DNA of 49,841 nucleotides from Mesotoga sp. UBA6090. GTDB taxonomy: Bacteria; Thermotogota; Thermotogae; Petrotogales; Kosmotogaceae. This document shows, one piece after another, positions 32,961-41,166 of the stretch. The stretch's first letter is position 1; every line of letters starts with the position of its first letter. Position numbers and translations under genes: made by a program. The notes under the pieces are model-generated. The model made no database searches, was not told the DNA's origin, and worked only from the letters and a program-made list of their open reading frames with translations. The DNA is taken from NCBI RefSeq assembly GCF_002435945.1, contig NZ_DIXC01000003.1, forward strand, positions 1 through 49,841, written 5' to 3'.

Positions 32961-34091
32961 TCATGAAACTGGATTGAGATAAGTCCCCAGACCATCAACC
33001 AGCCCCTCGTAGGGCGGAATGTCCGAAAGAAGGATCATCCTCTCGGGAAACATCATGTTCCAGGAATCGATCAGAACTCTGATTGTTGCCACATGTCTCG
33101 CGACTCTGAGATCAAGAGGATATCCGGTTTCGTTATATGGAGCGAACAATTTCCCGTCTTTGGAAGCCTGCAAATAGAACTTGTCGATTCCCTTTGTAAC
33201 GAGATCTTCCGTTGTCTTTCCCCGCAGTCTTCCCTGGGAAGGGTTAGATACTTCGAGGAGAACAACTTGAGCGTCTGAATTATCTCCGATCTCTCTGTGA
33301 GTAAGCCCTCTGAGATTGACTGGAGACTCTTCAAGTCTGATGTCGACACCTTCCATCTCGAGCATCATCTGAGTCATAATTGCCAATTCTGCGGAATCCT
33401 GGTGAAAGACGATTGCATTGTTTACTGGATATTCCGGTGAAGACTCGTGCAGATCGCAGACCAGATCTATCTCCTCTTCAAGCACAAGATTCATAATAGC
33501 GGCAGCTACCTTTTCGGTAGAATAACCGTCTTCTCGTCCGGGGAAGGTCCTGTTCAGGTTAGAAACTTCTCCGCCTCCAAGAGTGGCTCCCGTCGGGTGA
33601 AGATATATTGTTGGATCGGGCCACTGAGAAATGGGATTAGTTCTCCGTGAACCGAATCTGAAGACTCTCTGCGAGCCGTCAGGCAATTGTATTGAAAAGA
33701 ATTGAGGAGAACCTTCCATCGCATCATTGTGGGTAAAGGCGCTGTGATTGGATCTAGGTATCACATAAATAGTTCCCGAAACTGCAGACACGTTCTCGAT
33801 AAAGACAACTGCTGCAAGAGTACCGCCTGGTTCGTTGGGATGCGTCCCGCCGAGAAGGAGAAACTTTCCCCCCTCTTCGGAGCCGTTGATCACATAAACC
33901 TCAGTGTCCAGCATCGTGCCTTCAATAGAGGGCAGCCATTCGCTCAACATTCTGATTTCCGTCACGCCGGAGCCGGGAATAATCGGTGGATCTTCCCACA
34001 TGGCGGTAAATGAAAAGGCTGATAAAACCACAACCACTGCAACAATAGCAACGAAAATCAGGAATTTGAAATGTCTTTTCAAGGATACCAA
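32961..34091 (-). CDS. Exported AstE/M14-like zinc hydrolase (upstream copy)
   Basis: A 376-residue protein with an N-terminal hydrophobic segment (about 9-29) serving as signal peptide or anchor. It matches the downstream paralogue in plan. The zinc motif is GGTHPNEPGG (His and Glu) with a later His in CDLHESSPEYP, and the likely catalytic Glu is in VVLLEVSNPSQ. It lies first in the operon, 32 bp upstream of ggt. It presumably deacylates or removes C-terminal residues from amino-acid conjugates outside the cytoplasm. The start may be TTG 34091 or the in-frame TTG 34082; an AAAGGG stretch serves either. A possible promoter TTGATA lies in the spacer upstream. Confidence 0.77.
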   Translation of the reverse strand: MVSLKRHFKFLIFVAIVAVVVVLSAFSFTAMWEDPPIIPGSGVTEIRMLSEWLPSIEGTMLDTEVYVINGSEEGGKFLLLGGTHPNEPGGTLAAVVFIENVSAVSGTIYVIPRSNHSAFTHNDAMEGSPQFFSIQLPDGSQRVFRFGSRRTNPISQWPDPTIYLHPTGATLGGGEVSNLNRTFPGREDGYSTEKVAAAIMNLVLEEEIDLVCDLHESSPEYPVNNAIVFHQDSAELAIMTQMMLEMEGVDIRLEESPVNLRGLTHREIGDNSDAQVVLLEVSNPSQGRLRGKTTEDLVTKGIDKFYLQASKDGKLFAPYNETGYPLDLRVARHVATIRVLIDSWNMMFPERMILLSDIPPYEGLVDGLGTYLNPVS

Positions 34092-34476
34092 CCCTTTCCG
34101 CCCTGGAAGATTATCTGATAATGAATAATCCTTGTATCAAGGAGCCAGGCAGAAAAAACACCTCGAGGTCATTGAGACTTAATCAGTAATCTGGGGGCTC
34201 AAAAATGATGGTACGATATAATCATTATACTACCTAATCGCACTTAAAATGGTCTTTACAGAAATATCAACCTATCATTGACGAGAAGATAAATGACTCG
34301 AAAAGAGGGAAACTGCTTCAGCATTTGCCTGATTTTTCACAATTGACTTTGTACGGCAAGTGATAACTGAATCGACCCATGTGTGTTAAGTGTACGAACT
34401 AGAATCTTGATGTAAGAATTACGCTCGGGAACCAATACGGGCTAATACTCTCTTACAGATGCTTTGGAGGCTGAAG
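34092..34476. other. Divergent spacer between the ggt operon and a membrane protein gene
   Basis: This 385-bp stretch holds no gene. It must contain divergent promoters. On the minus strand TTGATA with GATAAT at a long 19-bp spacing lies close to the first gene (about 34099-34131). Two TATAAT-like boxes near 34215-34235 lack good -35 partners. At the right end GGAGG (34466-34470) is the SD of the next gene. Confidence 0.4.
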
Positions 34477-35418
34477 ATGAGATGGTTGGGATTCACGATA
34501 CTGGTCTTCATGACTCTTCTTCTCTTTGTTCAAACGGCAGTTTCGTCGCTTGAATCGGAGAGCTTCATGGTCCCCTTTCTTTCCATAATCGTCGTAGGTT
34601 TCGTCTGGGAAGCTTTCCGGGAGTTACCGGCAAAACAACCGGTCCCGAAGGAACTGAAGGGATACCCGATGGTGTTGATAGCGGTTGTTGCAGGCACACT
34701 TTCGGCATATTTCGCCAACATTTACCTCGGCCTAGGGGCTATTATTGCAGCTTCGCTTGTCGGTCTCGTCGGTGCTGCCACTGTGAAGGAATATGCTGTG
34801 GAGGTCTATTGCGGAGCCTTTGTCGGGATGGTCTCTCCCGATGTACTTCATGATTTCGGACACACTGTCATTGCAGGAGTGATCGCGGGTACAATATTCT
34901 TTTTGACAAGGGATGTGTTCAAGGGATATGGCGGGAAGCTCGGAGCGATAGCCTTTAGTAGCTGGATACTTGTTTCAATCAGTTCCAGATGCAGGTTGCT
35001 CGATGAGCTCGTGGAATTTCGTCACTTTGGAGTCAGCATAATGCTCTTCAGTCTTGGCGCGGCCGTCCTAACCTATTTACTAAGCATTAGGCTGAGAAAC
35101 GGCCCTGTATTTGCCTCCAGTTTGGTCGGTCTGCTTGGAGGGCTACTCCTTCCCGCATTTGGTGCCGAAAACGCGGCAGTACTGGCGGCCGTTGTGATGG
35201 CTGCCTCCTTTGTTGGCATGTCCTCCAGAGAGAAGTTAAGAAGCGAAACGGCAGTCCTCTTCAGTGGACTGATTATGGGGATAATGTTCATATATAGCGC
35301 GAATCACTTCGGAGGAGCCGGCGGAAAACTTGGAACGCTTGCCTTTGGAAGCGTGGCCTCATCGAGGGGATTGGTATCCCTCGGAAAGATGATTATCCGA
35401 AAGAGAGCTGCTAAATAG
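34477..35418 (+). CDS. Internally duplicated multi-pass membrane protein
   Basis: A 313-residue protein with 9-10 transmembrane helices and no family I can name. The two halves resemble one another in the same order: FVGMVSPDVLHDFGHTVIAG ... GGKLGAIAF in the first, FVGMSSREKLRSETAVLFSG ... GGKLGTLAF in the second, each preceded by SLVGL-VGA-like glycine helices. This is how a transporter or channel built by gene duplication would look. The ATG at 34477 is chosen for GGAGG six bases upstream; an in-frame ATG at 34459 lacks an SD. It ends one base before the convergent FAS1 gene, leaving no room for a terminator. Confidence 0.65.
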   Translation: MRWLGFTILVFMTLLLFVQTAVSSLESESFMVPFLSIIVVGFVWEAFRELPAKQPVPKELKGYPMVLIAVVAGTLSAYFANIYLGLGAIIAASLVGLVGAATVKEYAVEVYCGAFVGMVSPDVLHDFGHTVIAGVIAGTIFFLTRDVFKGYGGKLGAIAFSSWILVSISSRCRLLDELVEFRHFGVSIMLFSLGAAVLTYLLSIRLRNGPVFASSLVGLLGGLLLPAFGAENAAVLAAVVMAASFVGMSSREKLRSETAVLFSGLIMGIMFIYSANHFGGAGGKLGTLAFGSVASSRGLVSLGKMIIRKRAAK

Positions 35419-35419
35419 A

Positions 35420-36694
35420 CTACCGTTCCAGCATTAAAGGAGATTCGATTACATGGATTACTCCGTCTCTGCACAGAATATCTCTTTCGATTATCGGGAT
35501 TCCGTTTACGGTTGACTGATCACTTATCCTTATGTTCAAGGGCTTTCCATTAGCTGCAAATATTGTCTGAGCGATCCTCAGTTCAGAATGGAGGTATTCG
35601 TTTGGAATGACGTGAAAGGCGAGCAGTTTCTCCAGGGATTCTCGGTCGCTGGAAATCAACTTAGGATACTCTTCGAGATTGAGGAGTGCCTCATTTGGTA
35701 CAGCAAAGACGGTGATACGATGCTTCTCATTTGATTGGATATCTAGATCCAGTGTTTCGAGAAGCGACCGCATGAGATCGAATCCCTTTTCTTCTAGAGT
35801 CTCCTTGATTGATGGCAGGTTTCTTCGCGAATTCCGGGGGAACATCACATGATCGATAACGTGAATGATTCCGTTTCTGGCCTCTATGTCGGGCACGCTT
35901 ATTAGAGTGTTTTGCACGCAGAGTCCTGACTCAGCTACTTTCACCTCAATTATCTCTCCTTGCAACGATCTCAATTCGTTTTCAAAGATCAAATCACCAG
36001 TTGCGAAGAGACCTTCCGATATGTGATAAAGAAGCACCTCTCTTAGCCATTCCATGTCACTTAGTAGAGCTTCCATTGTTTCACGCGGTATTCTGGCAAA
36101 GGCAACATCGCTCGGCACGAAGACGGTCATCGGGCCCTCACCTTTCAAAGCATCCACAACGGCCGTCTCTTCAAAAGCAGATATTGCCACGTCCAGTATT
36201 CCGGTATTCCTCATTACCTGAGCGATGTCGGGTTCTTCACGGGGGAATATAACCGAATCTACTACATGAATAGTGCCGTTCGATGCCTGGATGTCCCTGA
36301 CCACCATCGTTGAACCGTCAACTCTAATTCCGCCTCTTGAATCGATCGCAAGTGACTGACCGAGAAGCGTCTCAAGCTCTGGATTCTGGACGATCACTTG
36401 AGAGCATAGGCTTCCTCGAACTATGTGGAAGAGAAGAACTCTCCGCATAAAAGACAGGTTGTTTGAAAGGTCTTCCGCAGTCTTATTCGGCAGCTGCAGA
36501 AAGGCACTGTCGTTAGGTGCAAATAATGTGAAGGGTCCCGGACCGGAAAGAAGATCGTCAAGTCCCGCAACTTGAACCATTTCGGTAAGGGTACTCAACT
36601 GTTCAACATCGTGCAGGGTTGAAAGAATGTCTTTCTGTCCAAATGCTATTATTACTGCAAGAAACAGAACCAGCAAACCTATTCTTTTTCTCAT
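35420..36694 (-). CDS. Secreted protein with three FAS1 domains
   Basis: A 424-residue protein: signal peptide (about 1-19), then three fasciclin-like (FAS1) domains at about 21-150, 155-285 and 290-424. Each has the typical FTLFAPNDSAF-type motif (FTLFAPNDSAFLQL, MTVFVPSDVAFARI, ITVFAVPNEALLNL), a middle LLFHIV-like strand and a closing IHVVDSVIFP-type strand. FAS1 domains mediate adhesion and are usually anchored or secreted. No anchor is seen at the C-terminus, so it is free or bound through partners. The ATG follows GGAGGGTGAAGCG. A strong minus-strand terminator upstream (36793-36827) separates it from the micropeptide, so it has its own promoter. Confidence 0.88.
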   Translation of the reverse strand: MRKRIGLLVLFLAVIIAFGQKDILSTLHDVEQLSTLTEMVQVAGLDDLLSGPGPFTLFAPNDSAFLQLPNKTAEDLSNNLSFMRRVLLFHIVRGSLCSQVIVQNPELETLLGQSLAIDSRGGIRVDGSTMVVRDIQASNGTIHVVDSVIFPREEPDIAQVMRNTGILDVAISAFEETAVVDALKGEGPMTVFVPSDVAFARIPRETMEALLSDMEWLREVLLYHISEGLFATGDLIFENELRSLQGEIIEVKVAESGLCVQNTLISVPDIEARNGIIHVIDHVMFPRNSRRNLPSIKETLEEKGFDLMRSLLETLDLDIQSNEKHRITVFAVPNEALLNLEEYPKLISSDRESLEKLLAFHVIPNEYLHSELRIAQTIFAANGKPLNIRISDQSTVNGIPIIERDILCRDGVIHVIESPLMLER

Positions 36695-36792
36695 CGCTTC
36701 ACCCTCCCTTCTTGACTTAGAAGAAGTCGCTCACATCAGGATTCTACATCGAATATCTTATTTCCCGGAGCAAAGTGAGGTGTGTATAAATG

Positions 36793-36827
36793 AAAACGGG
36801 AGGCGGGCAATCTTCACCCGCCTCCCG
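36793..36827 (-). terminator. Strong rho-independent terminator after the micropeptide
   Basis: A perfect 11-bp GC-rich stem, CGGGAGGCGGG/CCCGCCTCCCG (36797-36807 and 36817-36827), with a nine-base loop. On the minus strand the stem is followed by TTTTCATTT. It lies 18 bp past the stop of the 23-residue gene and ends its transcript before the FAS1 gene. Confidence 0.85.
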
Positions 36828-36845
36828 GAGTAGGTATTGGAGGAA

Positions 36846-36917
36846 TTACTTCTTTGGTTTTTCTTTCTTGGTTTCTTTTCTTGCTTCTTTCTTAACTTCT
36901 TTCTTCTTGTCCGCCAT
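36846..36917 (-). CDS. 23-residue lysine-rich micropeptide
   Basis: A tiny gene with ATG at 36917, a GAGGTG SD about six bases upstream, and TAA at 36846-36848. The product begins MADKKKEVKKEARKE and ends KPKK: 12 of 23 residues are lysine and most others are glutamate, arginine or threonine. It would form a highly charged helix with net positive charge. I recognise no family; the composition resembles nucleic-acid-binding tails. The good SD, and above all a dedicated terminator 18 bp downstream, argue that this is a real transcription unit. It could also be a leader peptide or a small RNA with incidental coding. Confidence 0.6.
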   Translation of the reverse strand: MADKKKEVKKEARKETKKEKPKK

Positions 36918-37228
36918 ACTGGACACCTCTTTTCCTCGCGGCTCATGTCCGCATCACTTGAATTCTAGCACTGTTCTTTGTAAGTTGCTTCTTATATTTA
37001 CCCTGCTATAACAAATATTGGAATGAAAACTCATTGCTCCAATTGGAGAGCGGACAAACAGCAATATCGTCGACTCGAAGAGAAGTTGAATTTCATTTGA
37101 AGACGAACCGCCCGAAGGTTCACTTTGCCGGCCAAACGCTTGAATTGTACGATCTTCACTGAAACGAAAGGAAATCAACGGACCTGCAAGTATAATATAC
37201 TTACATTGAAATGAGGAGGCCATGATCA
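36918..37228. other. Divergent spacer with a -10 box for the P-loop kinase-like gene
   Basis: This 311-bp spacer holds no further gene. On the plus strand a perfect TATAAT at 37191-37196 precedes the SD GAGGAGG and the ATG at 37229, but there is no recognisable -35 box. On the minus strand TAGAAT near 36963 could be the -10 of the micropeptide gene, again with a poor -35. Confidence 0.4.
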
Positions 37229-38995
37229 ATGAGGAGTATTCTGATTAATGGTGAAGTAGCATACAATGCTTCTTCTCAAATACTTAACAGCAACACCTTC
37301 AAAGAGATTCTCGACGAGTTGATAAGGGACTCGGAAGAAAAGAAGAATTCGCTTCTTTCATTGTTCGAGCCGTTCTTGAAGAATACAGATACGGTAGATA
37401 TTTCCAGAAAGTACGATATCGAGGGGATTATAGAGCTTCTTCTTGCACTTACGATCGATCCGATTGAGAAGATTGACGGTTCGCCGTATTATTCCTTCCC
37501 AAAGATGAGCAACAAGAAAGAACTTCTTGTAAGGTTTGTCGAGAGCTTGTTTTCTCTGTGGAGAAACAAGCACAGATTCATTGTCAAGAGGGATGAGTAC
37601 ACCCCGAATCGCTTCGATAGAATTTTCAAGCAGATGGTTCTTGTAAGAACTAACACCGATCTCAAGGGTTTAGTACTCAGCCTTTACAGGCAGATACTGA
37701 TAAATGTTTCCGACGTCAGACTCAAGATTTTGAGACAGGAGCCGGGGGGTGCTCAGGTGGGATTCATTGTGGACCGCCCTGAAGTAGATGAGAGAGTTAG
37801 GGTAGCCGGAGCCGACTTTCTGTACGACATGGCATGCGTCTGGAGTATAGTCTTCGAGCCGCCGGTAATCTTCTATACCAGGTCAAACAAAAGACAGGGA
37901 TTGTTTAAGGTATACGACAAGCCCGTTCTGAGAAGACTGGATATTTCTTCGGGAAAAGACTGGTTCTTGTTCCCCATTCACGTAGGCTCCAAACTTGTCT
38001 TCGTGGTGGTCAACAAAGAGTACCTGGCTCTGGCCGCCGGTCTGGGGAATCTATTCGAGCTCGCAAGCTTCGATATCGTCAAGCACAAGAAGCCAGATGG
38101 CATATACGTTTTGGGATTAGACAACTCTCTCTTCGAAGAGACAGGGGACTTCAACGGAGTTATTTACAGAGAAGACGACGGCACTTATGTGGGCGTAGTC
38201 GGAGACGATCCCACGATCGACTATTTTGGGTATATGAAGAAGATGATACTCACGATTCACAATCTTCTTGTTATCGACGAGGGAAGGTTGCCGATTCACG
38301 GTGCCCTGGCGAACATAAAACTTAGGAATGGGGAGAAGGCCAACGTAATGCTGATTGGCGACAGCGGAGCCGGTAAGTCCGAAACCCTCGACGCTTTGAA
38401 CAGGCTTTCTTCGGAAGTGTCCGAGGTAAACATCTTGATCGATGACATGGGATCTCTCGACATAACTTCATCCGGTTCCGTGGTCGCTTACGGTACTGAG
38501 ACAGGAGCCTTTGTGCGTCTGGATGATCTTCAGCCGGGGTACGCCTATTCAACGATGGATCGAAGCATATTCATGAACCCTAACGAGATAAACGCCAGGG
38601 TGATTGTCCCCTATTCCAACTATACGGAGATAATTAAGCCGACAAAGATTGATTATTTCCTCTATGCGAACAACTTCGACGAGAACACCGAGGACGACCT
38701 TCGCATTTTCAGTGACCCTGCCGAAGCGGCGAAGGTCTTTTCGATGGGCGCCAGGATAGCCAAAGGGACTACATCCGAAAAGGGTCTGACCTACAGTTAC
38801 TTCGCGAATCCTTTTGGAGCAATTCAAAGGCGAGATAAACATGAGGTAATAGCCGATCGTTATCTAAAAGCCATGATAGAAGCGGGGGTAACCGTTGGCG
38901 AGGTCAGGACGAGGTTAGGAATACCGGGATTCGAGATGGACGGGCCTATGCGAGCCGCGAAGGCTTTGTTGAAGGCTATAGACGAGCAGGATTGA
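37229..38995 (+). CDS. Protein with HPr-kinase/PEPCK-like P-loop domain
   Basis: A 588-residue cytoplasmic protein. The first 330 residues have no family I recognise. From about 350 there is a nucleotide-binding core: IHGALANIKL, Walker A GDSGAGKSE (residues 377-385) and an acidic pair IDDMG (Asp405-Asp406). GxSGxGKSE is the form found in HPr kinase/phosphorylase, and the whole arrangement belongs to the PEP-carboxykinase/HprK superfamily. It is too long and too different upstream for a normal HprK, and I see no clear PEPCK catalytic set. It may be a protein or small-molecule kinase. GAGGAGG lies nine bases before the ATG. It appears monocistronic. Confidence 0.6.
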   Translation: MRSILINGEVAYNASSQILNSNTFKEILDELIRDSEEKKNSLLSLFEPFLKNTDTVDISRKYDIEGIIELLLALTIDPIEKIDGSPYYSFPKMSNKKELLVRFVESLFSLWRNKHRFIVKRDEYTPNRFDRIFKQMVLVRTNTDLKGLVLSLYRQILINVSDVRLKILRQEPGGAQVGFIVDRPEVDERVRVAGADFLYDMACVWSIVFEPPVIFYTRSNKRQGLFKVYDKPVLRRLDISSGKDWFLFPIHVGSKLVFVVVNKEYLALAAGLGNLFELASFDIVKHKKPDGIYVLGLDNSLFEETGDFNGVIYREDDGTYVGVVGDDPTIDYFGYMKKMILTIHNLLVIDEGRLPIHGALANIKLRNGEKANVMLIGDSGAGKSETLDALNRLSSEVSEVNILIDDMGSLDITSSGSVVAYGTETGAFVRLDDLQPGYAYSTMDRSIFMNPNEINARVIVPYSNYTEIIKPTKIDYFLYANNFDENTEDDLRIFSDPAEAAKVFSMGARIAKGTTSEKGLTYSYFANPFGAIQRRDKHEVIADRYLKAMIEAGVTVGEVRTRLGIPGFEMDGPMRAAKALLKAIDEQD

Positions 38996-39075
38996 GATAG
39001 AGCTAATACCTGCTACAGCTGGTAGAATCTATAAGTATTGGCGATGACAGACGTATCGGTTGGGTGGTGATAGAA

Positions 39076-39993
39076 GTGTCGAAAACCGTAATTGAAGTGA
39101 TGAATCTCCGGAAATATTATGGCGAAACAAAGGCCGTTGACGGAATTGAATTCGATCTCAGAGAGGGAGAAGTGCTAGCCATTTTGGGTCCCAACGGTGC
39201 CGGCAAGACCACAACTGTGGAGATGCTCGAAGGATTGAGAAAACCCGACGCAGGTAAGATAGAGTATTTCGAGGAGAAACTCCCTCCTTCCAGTGAAAGA
39301 GTGAAGGAGGAGATCGGAGTTCAGCTCCAGTCGTCTAGTTTTTTCGAATATCTCTCTGTGAAGGAGACTCTTGACCTTTTCAGAGGTCTTTACCGGAAGA
39401 GTATTCCATCAAAAGACCTGATCGAAGAGGTCTCACTGGAAGATAAAGAGAAAACCTACACCAAGAATCTTTCGGGAGGTCAGCTCCAGAGATTGGCGGT
39501 TGCAGTGGCTCTTGTAAATGATCCGAGAGTAGTATTTCTGGATGAACCGACTACCGGACTGGATCCTCAGGCAAGGAGAATGTTGTGGGAGACGATATTG
39601 GCTCTGAAGAAGAAGGAAAAGACGATAATCCTTACGACTCATTACATGGAAGAGGCAGAGAGATTGGCCGACAGAATAATCATAATGGATTACGGGAAGA
39701 TAATCGCTAGAGGGACTTTGGATGAGCTCATTGACTCTATCGATGCTGAGAATATCGTCACTTTCGGTGTTCAGGGAGAGGATCCAGTACCTAAGGAATT
39801 TCTGGATATGGAAGGTCTTCAACATGTTGAGAACCGCGAGTATTCGGTGACAACGAGGGATGTAGAGAGAATTCTAGGCAGGCTTTTCGAGAGATCCAAG
39901 AAGTTTGGTCTACTCCTGGACGACGTTACGATTCGAAAGCCCAATCTGGAGGATGTCTTCATCACCCTTACCGGCAGAAAACTGAGGGACTGA
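39076..39993 (+). CDS. ABC-2-type exporter ATP-binding protein
   Basis: A 305-residue ABC ATPase of the DrrA/CcmA type. Walker A is GPNGAGKTTT, the Q-loop region GVQLQSSSFFEYLSV, the signature LSGGQLQRLAVAVAL, Walker B VVFLDEPTTGLD and the H-loop TTHYMEEAERLAD. The C-terminal 80 residues are the usual extension of this group. I start it at GTG 39076, with GGTGGTGA five bases upstream; GTG codons at 39064 and 39067 are within that SD. It is first in a three-gene unit with two ABC-2 permeases, 9 bp before the next gene. Such exporters handle lipids, antibiotics or polysaccharide precursors; the substrate is unknown. Confidence 0.88.
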   Translation: MSKTVIEVMNLRKYYGETKAVDGIEFDLREGEVLAILGPNGAGKTTTVEMLEGLRKPDAGKIEYFEEKLPPSSERVKEEIGVQLQSSSFFEYLSVKETLDLFRGLYRKSIPSKDLIEEVSLEDKEKTYTKNLSGGQLQRLAVAVALVNDPRVVFLDEPTTGLDPQARRMLWETILALKKKEKTIILTTHYMEEAERLADRIIIMDYGKIIARGTLDELIDSIDAENIVTFGVQGEDPVPKEFLDMEGLQHVENREYSVTTRDVERILGRLFERSKKFGLLLDDVTIRKPNLEDVFITLTGRKLRD

Positions 39994-40002
39994 GGTGATT
40001 CC

Positions 40003-41166
40003 ATGAGCAGATTGTGGAATTTCACGTCAGGGCTTTTCAAGAGCGAAATCAGAGAGTTCCAGGTAATGTTCTGGAGTTTCATATTTCCGTTGATTCTCTA
40101 CTTCATCCTGACATCGGTTTTCGGGTCCTTTTACGGGAACGATACTCAGGGAGTGAGTTTCAGAATCGGGATTGTGAGGGAGGAAAATCTTGCGGGATTT
40201 GGAAAGATTATCGATGAAGTCATTGAAGGGATCTCCTCGGAGAGCGGTCCGTTTGTCAAGAAGGAGTATGGGTCAATCGATGATGCTCTAGTTGATCTTA
40301 GAGAGGGAAGACAGGATATCGTGCTCGTCATTCCCGCCGGAACCAACGCTAAAATGACAAGCGCGCTGGCACTCAAGATGGGAGAAGTGCCCCTTCAAGT
40401 TCACTATATCAGCGGCAAGGAATCGTCCACAATCGCTTCGAGCATTATCGAGGAAGTAATAAACGAAGTGAATCTCGAGATCGAACGGCGGGGCGAGGGA
40501 GATTTTCTCGATATTGTCACGGAGACCAGAGTTATCTCCGCAATTGAAGAACAGCCCTTTGACTACAAAGAGTACATCTTTCCGGGGGTTGCCTTGATGA
40601 TGATTCTCTCGGTAGCTCTTCTAAACAGCCCCTTTGGTCTAATTCAGTACAGAGTGTCCGGTGTGAATAAGAAACTCTACACAACTCCTTTGAGATCTCT
40701 TGAATACTTCGCGGGTCACTTGTTCAAATTGATAATAACTATGCTGATCTCATTAATACTTCTGTACCTTATGGCCACTTTTGTGTACAGGGTGGGCGGT
40801 TCAATCTTCGATATCAGGTTCATCTTGACTCTGCTCTTCTCAATGATTGTTACGGTATCTTTCGGTCTAATGATAGCTTCCTTCTCAAAGAAGCTCTCAA
40901 CAGTTAGCGTTCTTGGGCAGAGCTTGTACCAGATAATGATGTTTCTCGGGGGCCTTTACTTCCCCGTATTCGATCTCCCATGGGGTATCCGTTGGTTGGT
41001 CTACGCATTACCAACCACCTATCTTGTTGAGCTAAGTAGAAGGGTAATGGGCTACCAGTTCGCGCCGCTTTCGGTTGGCTGGCTGATAGCGGTACCTCTA
41101 ATCTGGACCACATTCTCACTGGTCGTTTTTGCCGTGAATTTCAAGAAGGTGATGGGCTATGAGTAG
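40003..41166 (+). CDS. ABC-2-type permease, first subunit
   Basis: A 387-residue ABC-2 permease of the DrrB/YhfP-like kind: an N-terminal helix (about 20-42), a large extracytoplasmic loop (residues about 50-190), then five helices with a C-terminal segment VYALPTTYLVELSRRVMGY typical of the family. The ATG follows GAGGTGATTCC. It overlaps the next permease by 8 bp, so the two should form a heterodimer around the ATPase. The substrate is not predictable. Confidence 0.85.
   Translation: MSRLWNFTSGLFKSEIREFQVMFWSFIFPLILYFILTSVFGSFYGNDTQGVSFRIGIVREENLAGFGKIIDEVIEGISSESGPFVKKEYGSIDDALVDLREGRQDIVLVIPAGTNAKMTSALALKMGEVPLQVHYISGKESSTIASSIIEEVINEVNLEIERRGEGDFLDIVTETRVISAIEEQPFDYKEYIFPGVALMMILSVALLNSPFGLIQYRVSGVNKKLYTTPLRSLEYFAGHLFKLIITMLISLILLYLMATFVYRVGGSIFDIRFILTLLFSMIVTVSFGLMIASFSKKLSTVSVLGQSLYQIMMFLGGLYFPVFDLPWGIRWLVYALPTTYLVELSRRVMGYQFAPLSVGWLIAVPLIWTTFSLVVFAVNFKKVMGYE

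Noticed and set aside
37229..38995. Standard HPr kinase or PEP carboxykinase
   Set aside because: The length and the first 330 residues fit neither, and no ptsH or gluconeogenic neighbours are present.
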